Made by a program: the position numbers and the translations under genes
In this document: piece after piece, positions 9,433 through 22,059 of the stretch
How positions within the stretch are numbered: the stretch's first letter is position 1
Layout: each line of letters starts with the position of its first letter
NCBI GenBank assembly: GCA_001574975.1
Contig: KQ965799.1
Location: forward strand, 124,001-188,000
Source of the DNA: Gonapodya prolifera JEL478
Taxonomy: Eukaryota > Monoblepharomycota > Monoblepharidomycetes > Monoblepharidales > Gonapodyaceae
DNA length: 64,000 bases
Reading direction: 5' to 3'
The notes under the pieces: generated by a model
Told to the model about the DNA's origin: nothing
Database searches by the model: none
The model's input: only the letters and a program-made list of their open reading frames with translations

Positions 9433-12400
9433 ATGCCATCCCCGTCAACGCCTCCTCCACCTGGCTCATCAATCGCCACCCCCTCATCTCCAATTCCATC
9501 GTTTCTCCCCGCTTCTCTGCGGGCAGACTTGAACAAACTGCGGCATGCCGAGACTCACGGGTCGCACGCGCAAGTGACGAATACCAGAATGAAAACAAGG
9601 AACAATGCCAATGGAGGTTCGGGCAATGCGCAGAAAGGGTCGAGCGACGCTAGGGTGGAGGCGAAAGAGCTTCACGACAAAGCTGAACAGAAACCCCGGA
9701 ATCAGCAATCTGCTCCAGGCTTCGATAACCAGGATTCTAGACGCCATCAGCATTCAATCATTTCTACGGTAACTGGAGGCGTCGTATCGCTGTTGGCGCC
9801 TGCTTTACCGGACGGAGGAAGTGCAAAACATCATTCCCCAACTGCCATCACGGCCAAACGAGCCGTTGTCAGTGGCATGTCAGCGAAGCAGCTCTCGAAT
9901 GCCGCGCAGCATTCGCGGCCGGTATCGCCTTCGTCACACCAGCCGTCCACCCCGTACCAACATCAGCGCCACGCCTCCGTCCCATCAAGGCCCACGTCGG
10001 CCCTCTCTACCGGCGGGCCAGCTTCGCTCAACATGAAGTTTCGTCGAAATATCCTCGCAAACCTGAGGGAGGTTGCTGGAGAGGAAGGTGGCCAGGATTT
10101 CCCTCTCGTGAGTATAGACGAGTCGGAGGATGTGAGGGCCACCAGAGAACGTCGAGAAACCCATTGCTATAACCACTTGTGGAGGTCCGCGGAGACACTG
10201 AGATCGGGCTCACGGATCCTTGACTTGCAGTGCGATGCAAAGTCAGACAGTACTCGCAGGAGATTTATTTCCTTTGGGCGACGAGCCGTGACTCATACAC
10301 GGTGTAAGTCGAGAACGCAATTAAAAACAAAATGAAATTTTCTCGTAGAATCACTTTGATGGTGCCGAACCTGTAACTGAAAGCCCAACCCGAGGTACCT
10401 CGGTCCTGCGGCCGCTCACTCGAAAAGAAATGGTCGTACTTAAACAAGAAATGATGCGTGCACTCGCATCGATAGGCGCTGAAGGTGTTGATGGGCTTTC
10501 GGACGAGCCCGGATCTTCCAACCGCAACGCCGACGTTTCCGCTCCCACCTATCCGACCGATCTACACGCTTTCATTGGCATTATTCGAGAAGAGCAGCGC
10601 ATATATGATGCTGTTCTTGCTGAGCTGGTTCGACAATGTGCTGTATCGATGATTGAGCGGGGCCAGCTCCTCGCTGAGGTGCGACGCAGATACGCAGGCA
10701 TGTTCCGGAGGATACCGCTGCACGTTCGAAACATGCATACTGAGCTTCAGGCGCAGCGAAAACTATCTGCGCGGCTTGCAGAAGAACTTCGAAGGGCGAG
10801 GGAGACAGCACGAGACTTGGCACACGGGGTGGACTTGGTTCGCGCCCACGACGCGGAAGTGGCTCAGCGGGCCGGTGAAGCGGCTCACCGGATTGTCCGC
10901 GCCGTTACTGCCGCAGAAGGAGCGGATGAGGTGGTGAGGGAGTACCGGGCGCTTTACGCGATGCAAAGGAGACGGTTGGAAACCGCGCTCAGCAAAGCTG
11001 AACGGGACAAGTCCATTTGGATGGACGCTGCCACAGCTCTTGCTATACGGGTTGGTGAGGAGCATGGTGTGCGTGATTTGGTCAAGTTGCAGCAAGAGGA
11101 GGAAGGGCGCCTCAGGTGCGCTGCGAAGATTGCGGTGCTTGTGTCCGAGGCAAACTCAAGAGATATGGAGCTTGTAGCTGATCAGGTAGCTCGCTGGAAA
11201 AGACAGTTGATTGCATTGTCCCAGCGGGTCGTGGAGGAAGACAAAGCGGGAGTGGAAGCACTAAGCGTGATGGGCAAGGCGATGCAAGCGGTATTACGGG
11301 GACTGGAAGTAAATGACCCCGGCGGTAGTGCCGGTCGCAGCGGTGATGTTGCAGGGGCAGTGTTTGCCGCAACCCACCACCCTCTCCTGGAAGTATTTTA
11401 CATACGTGACGCACGAGCCGCAGGCGAGCACCTCTCTGATTGGCTCGAGGTCTGCTCCCGTGTGGCGTCACGGTTTACGTCGGACTCGTACCTTGCCCTG
11501 CGCGAGGATCTTCTCAGTGCCAGACGCCTTTCTGATGGCTGGCTGGAATCCGCAATACGACTTCTCAACCGCAACGCTCAATCCACGGCGAGTGCCCGGT
11601 ACGGAACTATGCGAGACACTTTGACCAGAGTGGCTCGAGATGTGGAGCGGTGGTGCGACAAGCTTGCTGCTCGACTGGCGGGTGAAGATGGAGTTGCATC
11701 TGCGTCCGTGGCGCTCCAAAATCAGCTGGAAGACCGTGTTGCGGCGTACACTGCACGAGAAGGAGACCTAAGTTTAGTAGAGCAGGAAAGGTCGGCCATG
11801 AGAGAAAGTTTGACAACTTGGGGGCAGCTTGTGGGTGCATTACGGGGTTCGTGCGAAAGTCGGAAGACAAATGCGAGGTAATTCTCCACAAATTAATGCG
11901 TCTATTTTACAGAGACTCTTTCGAATACTACGGAGACTGAGCAGGCAAAGATACCGAGCCGCATAGACTCCTGGCTTAATCGGGTGCAGGACCAGCTATC
12001 CACAGACGCGGATGCAAGGCATGAAGAAAATGCTCGCTTGCACTCGGCAGCAGTAGAATGGATGGTTGGACTGCTCGTCAATATCAAAAGCGCCGTCGAA
12101 GATCGAAGTGACGGGAGTGGTTCATCAAGCATTTCTCACTGCCGCACACGCACAGCTGAGGCGGAAGTGAGCCTATCGTCGGGTGTTGAGAAGGTGAGCA
12201 AGACACAAACTTTGCAAGAACCCTCGCCAAGTCACAGCTTGAAACAATACGAGCAGGCTTTGAAACCCGATGACCGCCGGTGGGACCGTGCTTACCACCA
12301 ACTCTGCCACGAAATTACTGTTTTCACGGCAAATTTGATGCAAGACGCGGGATCTATTGAAATGCAGGCGGATGACGGAAGGGACCTCAGAGAAGTGACA

Positions 12401-12643
12401 CAGTAAGTTGTTGCATATAGTTTCAAAAGAGTTCAAGGTCTTCTTAAGCTGCTGGCCCTATATTACGCCTTAACTTCCATTTGCAGGGCACATAGCGAGG
12501 CGTGGATAAATATTGGTCGGCGATTGATCGACTCAGGCAACCTGAGCGCTGAGACACAGTACGTGCCACTTGAGAAGCAGGTGGACGAGGACGACTTGGG
12601 ACTCGTAGTTTACCCAGGGGAAGAGAAGGAGACTAACTTGTGA
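9433..12643 (+). CDS. AXDND1: AXDND1-like axonemal dynein light-chain-domain protein
   Basis: Modelled as exons 9433-10107, 10260-10301, 10349-11846, 11913-12402 and 12487-12643 (about 953 residues). The first 200 residues are Ser/Pro/His-rich and disordered. The p28/axonemal dynein light-chain domain lies at about 290-350: EEQRIYDAVLAELVRQCAVS followed by MIERGQLLAEVRRRYAGMFR, matching the conserved C-x-ERG-LL-x-x-VR-x-x-Y pattern. A long coiled coil follows (HTELQAQRKLSARLAEELRR onward). AXDND1 is restricted to lineages with motile flagella and is linked to sperm flagellum assembly in mammals. Exon 2 and the GTTCGT donor at 11847 are inferred from phase and protein continuity and could be wrong by a few residues. 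Confidence 0.75.
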
Positions 12644-12783
12644 CGGCTATTCCATTAGAATATTTGATTTTGAAATCTGGTCTGCGTCGTTCACATTTGG
12701 TTTAGTCCAATCAGCTCATGCTGTGGACACAGCGTCCGCGGTCAGCACACTCGAACTTCTGATTTGATTCGGATACGGCCGCG

Positions 12784-14065
12784 ATGGCTTCGCAGAATCT
12801 AAGGGCTCTCAACGATGTAAAGATTGTCGAGCTTTTGCCACAGTCGCTCACTCATCGCCTCTGCAACTTCTCGAATTGTGTGAAGATGGTCCAATTGCTG
12901 TACCAGCCTTGCCAACTTTACGTGTATTCCACTGCGACGGACAATTCTTGGACGATGAATGTGACCGACGGGAGGTAACAATTTTATGCATGTTGGCACC
13001 GGCCCACGTTCGTGCAATCGTCCATCTTCAGAGATCGTTGGTTCAGAAGAACATACATGGGGAATCAACTTATAAAACTGGTGAGGGGACATATGAATAA
13101 TCGTGTCGGGATAGCTTCTCACTGGTGGAGCGTGTAGTTTTATGCTTCAGGATCGCCAAATCAAGAAGAGTTCGTGAAGAGATTTGTGGGTTCTCGGTTG
13201 ACCAAAGGATAAGGCGATATATTTCAACGATCAAACAGAAAAGGGAGCTTCCTGGGGGAAACTTGAAGGTGGTTCTTGCCGGAGACTATGCAAACGTAAG
13301 GGGAGATGCTTGGGTGTTCTGTGACGCACAACAAACTCGTGTTGGTCCCCCAACTGCAGTTCGTCTTGGAGCCTGAATCCGCGAGACCCATTAGCTTAGA
13401 AATGCTTGAAAAAATTGATTCGGAGGAAGCAAAGTTGCGGATGTCAGAACTAATGGCAAAGGTGAGCGACCTTACTCATGGACAAAGTGGGTGCGATGGT
13501 AACCGCAAATTAATGACTCAGCTGTTTACTGCGTGCGCAGAGAAACGAAGCTGTCATATCACAGAAGATCCAGGGAAAGGTGAGCCAAACACTCGTCTGT
13601 CGCAAAGTCTGAGGTTGTTGACCTCACCATGGTGTCAAGGCCTCGAGATCGAGTCACTCAAAAAGAAGCTGGAGCAAGCAGAAGCAGATCTGAAATACCA
13701 CAAGCAGAAGCTACATGAGATTGAGAGCGGTCGAGGTTCTGGAGCTTCGCGCGATGGAAGACCAGGAGGCTGGAGCGCTACCTCGTCTGCTGATTACAGA
13801 ACGAACGTCGTTAGCACTATGGGCCGTAGACCCAAAGAGAAGCCGAAGATGGTTGGGTTGGGGAGCAAGAAGGAGCGCAGTATAATTAACCCAAACAAGA
13901 GGAGGTGGGCGTTTTTTAGGACATTTTTAAAAACTTGAACAACTGAAAGTGTTCGTGAACTTGCTTCTCTTTAGGAGAGTCGCGACTGGGATACAGTACG
14001 GGGAGGATTCAGACGAGGACAATGAAAAAGAATCTGGCAGTGCCAGTAACACCGAGGAAGACTGA
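12784..14065 (+). CDS. PAXX-like XRCC4-superfamily end-joining factor
   Basis: Eight exons fit in phase: 12784-12974, 13032-13080, 13138-13185, 13239-13295, 13360-13461, 13541-13579, 13648-13904, 13975-14065; 277 residues. The N-terminal half reads as an XRCC4-type head: strand QLYVYSTATDNSWTMNVTDG then RDRW (compare PAXX FNLYVTDAAELW), helix FYASGSPNQEEFVKRF, strands LKVVLAGDYANFVLEPES and ISLEML. A dimerising coiled coil follows (MAKRNEAVISQKIQGKIESL, then KKKLEQAEADLKYHKQKLHE). The C-terminal tail has RSIINPNKRRRVATGIQYGED, closely resembling the Ku-binding tail of PAXX (SLINPxFKSKK...GVDFDE). PAXX stabilises Ku in non-homologous end joining. XRCC4 itself is the main alternative. Exon structure is inferred; the residues between positions 15 and 40 are the least certain. 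Confidence 0.6.
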
Positions 14066-14171
14066 GAAAGATTTTAGTGTGTGTATGCAAATGTAATCCA
14101 GGCGTTGGCACTTGTTGACATTATTATGTGACATAGTTTATCGCAGCGTTCAATTTCCGTCCAGCGATGCG

Positions 14172-16530
14172 ATGATATCGTCCATAGATAACCACCTTTC
14201 TGTGGCGCTTGCTCGGGCATCTCGTCGCTTAATTCATGCAGATGACTACTCGTTCACACTGGAAAGGTTCAAGAAATCGGGCAGGGGAGGTCCAATTCGT
14301 GGATCCAATTACCTCGACGCGACATCAGGGGAGGCGATCCCTCCTTTACTTGCAAAGCTTGAGCATGAAAGCGATCCTAGAACCAAAGCTGCTCGGCGGA
14401 TGGTTCTGCATCGCGCGGTATGGGCAATGGAGTGGACGAGACTGGAAGCTCAAGTGACCGATCTAGAGCACGAATTGAGCAAACTCGTTGCATCGTGGAG
14501 CTACGATGGGATCGCTCAAAGCATTGGGAGAGAAGACGGAAGTGTTGCAGACTCGGACGTGATGGTTCAGCTCTGCGTGGTTGAGATGCGAGGTGAACAC
14601 ACCCAAAGAAATGAAACCAGGAAAGCCCCACGACAAGGTTAGATCTGGTTTCTATGCTCTATGGATCTCGTTCCACTACTTTTGTGTATAGCTCTGTTCC
14701 AGACCGTTGATGGGCTGCGAGCACTCGTCCGAAGCGCATCATCACGTAATCGCGTCGGCTTGGGCGAGGAACTGTTTGCTTTTCGATCAAGAATTTTTTC
14801 GGTTTTGGATCAGTGTGATCGGGATCGTGTCTCCATCTCCCACGAGCTGGCACAGGTGTCAAAGGAAATCGATGACTACACTCCAACACGAACCTTAAAC
14901 GACCTTTGGCTCTATGTGCCCTACTCCAGTTTCTTTTCTCTTCCGACAAGTGCTGACTCGGCGGATAAATCCAGTATTCTCTCGACTTGCGGAACCGAAG
15001 ACATACCATTCATGGGGCAAAATGAAAGGCCTGACCTTCAAAGAACCGTCGCACCTCAACAACAGAACCGTCATGACTTCAAGGTGTACACTTTTGTGCC
15101 AGATATTCCGTGCTGCGATGCGGAACTCCTGCACACCCTGTTGACTGCGTACCATGCGATGAATGAAGAGTATGCCAAGTATCTTGAGGATGCACGTGAA
15201 ACCCATGCAGAAGCTCCCAATGGCTGGACTTGGAGGCGCGACTCTGATTTACTGGATGATGGCGACTTTGCGCAATCGGAATCTGATACACCGTGCTGCG
15301 CGAACTCTTTGCGGACTGTTGCGCACATAGTGGACACGTACTCTGGGTTGGCGGACAAGAAGAAGTCTGTCGCCCCTCTGGAGCCAGTAATGACTGCAAC
15401 AAACTCCAACGATGACTGTAAATCTTCACTGCATACTTTATCATCGCTTCCGTACTCGACATTGCGACTTCTTCTCACTGAGAGGCTAAAGCTGCAATTC
15501 CCGCACAAGGCGAAAAAAGAACTTCTGGAAGCGGAAGAGTGGTGCAAAAGAAGAGCCATTGGGGAACGACTGTTGTCGAATGTTGCGCGGAGATGGAAGT
15601 CTGAGAGGAGGACAATGATTGCTGATATTCTGAAAAGTATTCAGGTATGCAGATCTTCGGGTTGTCAAAACGGTCTTGTTTTATGACACACCTATTTTCT
15701 CCATCCACAGATGTCAAACGACAGTTTTCTCCAAGCACAGTTGGAATCACGAATCAGGGGGGAACTTTTGTTGAAAAGAACAAATCTTCATGATCGCCTT
15801 TGTGAACTCCGCTCCCAAAAGTCACAGCAAATGGCGGAGCTCAGAGAGCAAGACACTGCTGCTGCGGAAAAAAGAAAACGGGAGGAGATTGCGAGAAACC
15901 AAAAAGAACGAAGGCGACGCCAAAAGGATCGACTGCTTGTTTCAAATTTGAAAGAAGCAAAAGCACTGGAGCAGGAGCTGCAATTGAAGGAGCGGAAGCG
16001 ACATCAGAAAATGGAAGAACAAGCTGAGATGTTGCGATTGGAGTACTGCCGTCAGAGAACGTCACATCGCCGTGGGCAATGGGAGCAAAAGCTCTCTTCG
16101 TCTCACCAGAAGAGCTTAGAATTGCAAGGGCGGATTGAAGAACGAGAGCGACGCCTAGAAGCTCTGAGATGCTTGGTCAGACCGCAAGTTGCAAGGTGAG
16201 AAGATCTTAACCACAGTGGTGGATGCATCACCAGTAAATTCCCTTCATAGGGACTATACTCGGTTGCTACTGCCCACTGCTTCATCGAGTGCGTCTGAAG
16301 CAACAACGCTTCCACCTTTACATCCTCTTGTTCCCATCTCTACCTTTAACACACGAGAGATCTTTGCGGATCCACGAGCTCGACTGGCAGAAATGTTACA
16401 GCAGTGCGAATTATCCCAAAGTGGTTATGCAAGCCATGCATTTAAACGTGTTTCAGAATTGTACACCAAAGGAACAGCAGGGGGGATGAGGAATCGTGAC
16501 TTATGGAAATCAAATGTAGAATTTGGTTAA
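14172..16530 (+). CDS. CCDC148: CCDC148-like coiled-coil protein
   Basis: Four exons (14172-14637, 14692-15644, 15711-16195, 16251-16530). The C-terminal half matches CCDC148: LLTERLKLQFPHKAKKELLE with EEWCKRR (human [23 protein letters not shown]), a charged coiled coil of R/K/E/Q from about 15,740 to 16,190, RRLEALRCLVRPQVA, and the end motif STFNTREIFADPRARLAEML (human [22 protein letters not shown]) followed by SGYASHAFKRV. The function is not established; the gene follows the distribution of flagellate organisms (family knowledge, moderate). It ends 18 b from the convergent RING ligase gene. The N-terminal start is the first ATG in the open frame and might be extended by an upstream exon. 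Confidence 0.78.
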
Positions 16531-16548
16531 AATCTGAACTACCAATGT

Positions 16549-18112
16549 CTATTGTGCCCCTTGTCCCTGCTCGCTTCCCGAAAACGTCGGATTTCGTTCT
16601 CCACCACCTGTGCCTGCCGCACTGGCACTTTCGCCACCAGTCAGTCGATATCTACATACGGGGCTACGGAGTAGTCATCGAGCAAGGGAGTGATTCAAAA
16701 ACTAGTTCACACAGAAAAGCAGAGAGCTTCCCACCCACCATGTCCCATTTATTTTCAACCAGCTCTCCAGGCAGTCCCCGTGAAACACATGGTCGCATGG
16801 CATCTTATCCACAACGTCCCCAACTTTGAAAGAATCTGAAAATTATTGCAATGAATCTTGGCCTGCGCTTGCTGGCTGTGGATGTCACGCACCTTGGCAA
16901 ACAGCACAGGGCACTAGACCAGACCCTTTCTCGCCATCACTCTTGCCATCACCATCAAGCATTTCCGTTGTGACAGTAACTTTTGGTAACGCATTTATGG
17001 CATCCTGAGGTGCACTGTAAAAGCACTAAAGCCTTTAAAGATTCAGTCCCTCTTGGGGAAACTCGCTGAACGTACGGTGGTGGTGCTTGCTGCCTAGCTG
17101 CCTCTTCCATGAGTTGAGTCACAATATCGTCGAGTTGTCTTCCGTGAGCATAGTCCGCGGGATTACCAACACCTCCAAGCAGATGAAAGAGGGAATTTCC
17201 ATTCGCGCCACCAGTCCCTCCATTGAATGCATCCGAAAAGAGCGCAGCAAGGAGAGGGGACAAAGCCGCATATCCACCAGTAGCTGTTCCTCCGGCAAAA
17301 AGAGAAGGGGGACCTTGTCCCTCTGCTGGTCCACCGAGTCCTGATAAACTGAAACTGCTCCCACCCATTGCCGCAGCACTTCCACCCGCTCCGGTTGCCG
17401 GCCGACCATCAGGCCCAAGAGTCCGCACTTGTACTTGTGTATTCGATCCCAAGTACTGCCGAAGTATGGTCGCGAGCTTTGGAGTGGGAAGTCAGAAACT
17501 TCCCCTAATCACAGAATGTCGACGGCCCATTGACTTTATCTTCTAAACAACTCACAGTAGCGGCTATAATGTCTGACTGTGTCTGGGCGCCTTGTTCTCC
17601 GTTATTTCTGTTCCGTCTTCGTGAGGCAGTTCCGGAAGGAAACTCCCCAGGCAGATGTTCATCATCTTCGCCGTCAGCTTCCTCTTCGTCTCCTTCTCCA
17701 GCTGCGGTTGGCCTTCCACCCAGAGGGAGCCTTCCAGTCAATAATGAATCGAAGGCACCATGGTCGTCTTCATCCCCATCGGCATTTGCAAATTGATCTT
17801 CAATATCCTGTGAGGGGTTCTGCAAAAACGTCCGAATCAGTTCTAAAATCAACTAGGAGTCCAGACGAAGGAACCAAGTGATGGTGTAATCACGCTTGCG
17901 ACAGAACACCAGGAAGCTTCCGATCGGCATCATTCTTCACCAACACCTATCCTCACCTCTTCCACAAAATCTGATCCACAACTAGAGCATATGGGGTCCC
18001 TGGAGTCTTTCTCTGTGATGCTGTTGCAGTTGTAACACAGATATCGATACCGTCCCTGGGAACTTTCCGGCATCGACACTGGGGAATCAGCAGGAGTGCT
18101 CCTATTCTCCAT
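16549..18112 (-). CDS. RNF115/RNF126-type RING-H2 E3 ubiquitin ligase
   Basis: Six minus-strand exons (18112-17957, 17819-17556, 17476-17076, 17014-16893, 16835-16739, 16663-16549) give 384 residues. The N-terminal zinc ribbon is YLCYNCNSITEKDSRDPICS with CGSDFVEE, as in RNF115/126 where it binds ubiquitin or BAG6 cargo. A disordered Gly/Ala/Glu linker follows, then the conserved pre-RING helix RQLDDIVTQLMEEA and INALPKVTVT. The RING-H2 domain is split over three exons: CAVCQDSFKVGDVVDKMPC, DHVFHGDCLESWL and CPVCRYRL; all eight ligands (C-x2-C, C-x-H, H-x2-C, C-x2-C) are present. The RING is found only by splicing, since each exon lies in a different frame. Likely cytosolic quality-control ligase. 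Confidence 0.87.
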
Positions 18113-18311
18113 AAGGAGAGTGCACAGAGCTCCTTAACGCGACTGAAAAGGGGTCTTCACAGTTGGGACTCAGCAGTTGATTCAATGCCCAATTCCACTG
18201 ATGTGCTCGGCCGTTACTCATACAGTATCGAAACATACAGCAATGGATAAAATGACCATTCAACAAACCAAACAGTATGATCAATCTCTCGTCGTTATTT
18301 ACAAGTGGATA

Positions 18312-21300
18312 TTATCGTCTTCTTTTAGTCTCACGACCTGAACTATGTTCACCGTAATCCTCCCCATCTGCCTCTCGTGCCACCCTCTTCAGAAGACCAC
18401 CAAACACTCCTTCAGGTATCGACTTCTCCTGCAGTCGAATTTGACCCGCCCCTTCCTTCTCCACTTCTTCACCATCACCATCACCGCCTTTTCCATCTTC
18501 ATCGTCATCGTCCATTCCAATGTCGATCGCCTCTGGGTTGGTAGCCTGCTGCGCGGTCTCCCCTTGCTCTGCGGGGGTAGCCCCAGAGCCCACGGTGCCT
18601 TCTAACCCTCCACGTTTGGCTTTGACGAACATCGAACCTAGACCTGCCTCTCTGCGTTCCCGGAGCTCCTCCGCCCGCTCTCTGGCTAAAGCAGCTTCTT
18701 CCTCAGCTGCAACCGCCTCTCTCTCCAAAAGCTCCATCGCAGAAGTTTTCGTGGGGTCTGCAGACGGGTTCTGGGACGCTTTGGCTGCCAAAATTTGGGC
18801 CGAGATAAACTGGATAAAGTAACATCAGTAGCGACCAAGAGGAAAGTAACGCTGTTTGACTCACGGCAACTTCAGTATTGAATTTCGCTTGAACACTTCG
18901 CTTAATCCGCAGCATTTCCTTGAAAGTGTCCTCATTTCCGTAACGCACTTCGAAACCATGCCATGCCTTCCAATACCCTGGTTCCACCCTGGGATCTGCA
19001 AATTGACTACCATAAGCCAATACTTGTCTCGCCCTATCTACCTCGCCCAGCTTTGTTTCCAAGTCTGAAAAGCGCAGACACATCTGCATAGCGTGTTTGT
19101 CGGGAAGATTCTCGATTGCTTTCTGGTAGATTTCTCTCGTAGATGGGAGTCCGAACCAAGTGGCTGCCTTTGAAAGATAGATCTGGAAAATGGTGTGCCG
19201 ATCAGATTCCGCTGCAGCAGAGGTGGCGCGGTCGTAAATCCTCATGGCATGCTTTGCCAGTCCATGTTCCTCTTCCAATTTGGCGTATGCGAGGTAGAGT
19301 GGCTTTGCATACTTGGGAGGAACATCGGTTAAGGCCGTCTCGAAAAGGTCGCGGGCACGCTCCAACTTTGATCCACCATATCTGAAAACAAAGGGTCAGT
19401 ATGTCGTCAGCGCTATGCAAAACACTGACGCTAACCTTCCCAAAAACCGACTTAGGTACAAATTCCACAGGTCAAACGCAATTGGCCAGCCAAATAGTGA
19501 AATCCCCTTTTCGTAAACTTTGAAGCTCTCTTCCCAATAGTTCATTCCTTCAAGCCAAGTCGCATAGTCCACCACAGTTTGCGGTGTCGCCACTTTAAGC
19601 TCGAGGATACGATCATACACGGACCTCACGAGATTCGTCGCCGTTTGATCCACGGGGTCAGCCATTGATTCAGCGAGGTCCACATAGTAGTTCCACAATC
19701 TAGGTGACTTGCATATTCGTTGCTGTGGTGGTATGGTCTCGTCTGTGTACCTTATGTGGGCCAACATTGCGGTCGCCTTGGCGATTGACATGTCGCCACC
19801 GACTCCCCCCGACGTTTTTCCTGGTGGTGGGGACGTGGCACGTCCGATAACTTCCAATGCTGTGTTGACATCGCCCAAAATCAGCTCAGTTTCGCACCAC
19901 TGGATCCACACTTCAACAAGTTCATCCACTTTCTTAAACGAGACGTGCGTGGCCTTTTCAAATACTTTGCGAGCATTTGTCATATCCGACCGCTCTGCAT
20001 AGAAAAGTGCAAACTCGATCCACAACTCGCTGAACTTTCCAGAAGCCTTCTTTGGATTGATAGCTGAGCAAGCTTGATTAAACACATTCACCACCTTGCC
20101 AGCAGCATCAGCATCCAGATCGCGAGCGTTGACTTCGGGTTTTAAACTGTCGTCAAAATTGGCATCTTTACCCTTGCGATTGGATTCCTCCTCAAACTCG
20201 GTACCGGCATCCCTGAACAGCTTTACTCGTCTCAGCCACTCGTGAACATTGTGGGGATTCTGCCTTAGCAGCACTTCGTTCACGAGGAATGGTCGTCGTC
20301 GCATCAGATCATCCAATCGCGCCAAGTGCAAATCCAGCGTAGTGGGGTCCGACAATTCGTCTTCATCACTCTCACTCTCTGACTCGGGTGGAGGGGGGGG
20401 CAGCGGTTTCCCAGCCTTTTTTGCCGCCGCCTCAGCCTGGGCTCTCACTTTCTGCTTCTTCAACTTGTTCCTTTTCTTAACGTCCCAACGCCTAGCACTC
20501 TCCACGACGCTCTCCACCCAGCCACCGACAAATTCGACATAAGCGTCGAACACCATGCTGAAGTCGCGAACGGTAACAACTTTGTCGATGGCTTCCTCGT
20601 AAATATCTCTCGCACGCTCAAACTCTCCCTGAAGAATATAGAACTTTGCCAGTGTATTCCATAGCTTCCCCACTTGATCCGTAAACTTCGCGATTCCAGC
20701 CCGAAGAAACTTCTCCACTTCGAGGGGCTCCACACGGCCAACATTGGCGATCGAGCGACCAACTACCGATGAGCGCACGACAACGTTGTCGGTGGGAGTC
20801 GGCTTCAAAATCTCGGATGGGTGTGTCGTGATGATGTCACAGAGACGAGCCCAGAGGGTGAACGTTGAGTGCCCATGTCTCGATTTGAAGTCAGGCAGTG
20901 TAAGAAGAGACGTAAGATAGCGTGCCGCTTCAGCGTATCTGGGTAGGAAGATTAATCAGGTTGCTAAGACTTTAAATAAAAAATGAACTTACTTGGGTTG
21001 TGGTTTGAGATCTAACAGAATGTCCACAAAGTCCTCGGCCGCATTAGGATCTAGTTGTATGTGCCTTCGATATATTCGCATCGCCGTCTCGCCTGACACA
21101 CGTTGCGCGAGTTTGAGGTACATCGGCCAGATGCGAGGGTGCTGAGTGAGGGGAAGCGCCCGGAGCGCTCGGTCAAACGTACGCCTCGCAAGCGTGATAG
21201 GATTGATTGATGTTCCATCTGGAGATCCATTCGATTCGTCCTCGCCCTCCAAGTCTTCCGAGTCTTGGAGCGAGGCTACGTCCAATCCGATTCCTGCTTG

Positions 21301-21936
21301 CTGCAATGTCCATTGGCAGTACATCATCCAAATCACGGGCATTTTATTGAGGAGGATAAGCGCTCGTTCAAAGCAAGCATTGACGTTCTGCCACTCGGGG
21401 CCATTGATTGGTCGAAGGACGTCCGTTGGATTGTATAGAAGTGTACCCGGGTCGGGGACGGCACCAGGGCGAATGAGTAGGGATGTTCGGAAATCCAGGT
21501 ACATTTTCCACAATTTGTAAGAGCCTCTGAAGTGAAACGTGAGATATTCTGTGAGGAAACGTGCTACCCAAAGAACACTCACGGTAGTTCCTTCACAGCC
21601 CTATCAAATATGAATATTCGCGCTTCATGCGACGCCGTCCGCTTCTTGTCGATGTATGTTAGCCAGTTCTTGAGGACATACGGATGTCTGAGTAAATGCT
21701 CCTCCAAAGCAAGGCTGGCCATGTCGAGTGGATTCATTTTGAAGTAAACGATTGCAGCAGGAGTGGCCGATAGAAGCCAGAGAGCATTGAGCGTTTGATT
21801 GAGACACAAACGTCAGATGATTTGTGCGCAAGAGCTTGGTATTGCACGCGGGAAGAACTCACTCGTCGGGGGTAATGAACTTATCAAGCAGCTCCATTCC
21901 AGATCCCGATTTCGAGCTCGTCGCATCGCCGTCCAT
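18312..21936 (-). CDS. SYF1: SYF1/XAB2 pre-mRNA splicing factor
   Basis: HAT/TPR-repeat scaffold of the Prp19-associated (NTC) and intron-binding complexes in the spliceosome; in animals also XAB2 in transcription-coupled repair. Six exons: 21936-21863, 21714-21583, 21526-20993, 20938-19436, 19381-18865, 18809-18312, all phase-consistent, giving 1085 residues. Repeats throughout, for example HLLRHPYVLKNWLTYIDKKR, GSYKLWKMYLDFRTSLL, GEFERARDIYEEAIDKV, DLWNLYLSRFLGRYGGSKLE, AKPLYLAYAKLEEEHGLAKH and PGYWKAWHGFEVRYGNEDTF. The typical mid-protein Arg/Lys and acidic insert (RNKLKKQKVRAQAEAAAKKA, then PPPESESESDEDE) and the C-terminal acidic tail ending ETKRRR are present. Length is usual for the family plus tail. 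Confidence 0.95.
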
Positions 21937-22059
21937 GGCGGCAAGCAGGAACCCGTGGAAAACTCTGGGCGAAGAAGGGTTGGGGGATGATATTGCAAAT
22001 TGAAGGCTTGAAGGCTTGTCAAGTGGACACTGAACTTTGCGCAATATTACAATTTCAAT

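Noticed and set aside
12817-12843. 27-b intron in the first exon of the PAXX-like gene (GTAAAG...CCACAG)
   Set aside because: Too short, and reading through keeps the frame that gives the XRCC4-like strands.
17223-17852. Long plus-strand open frames opposite the RING ligase gene
   Set aside because: They mirror the Gly/Ala/Glu-rich minus-strand exons of the RNF115/126-type gene and have no splice support or family match.
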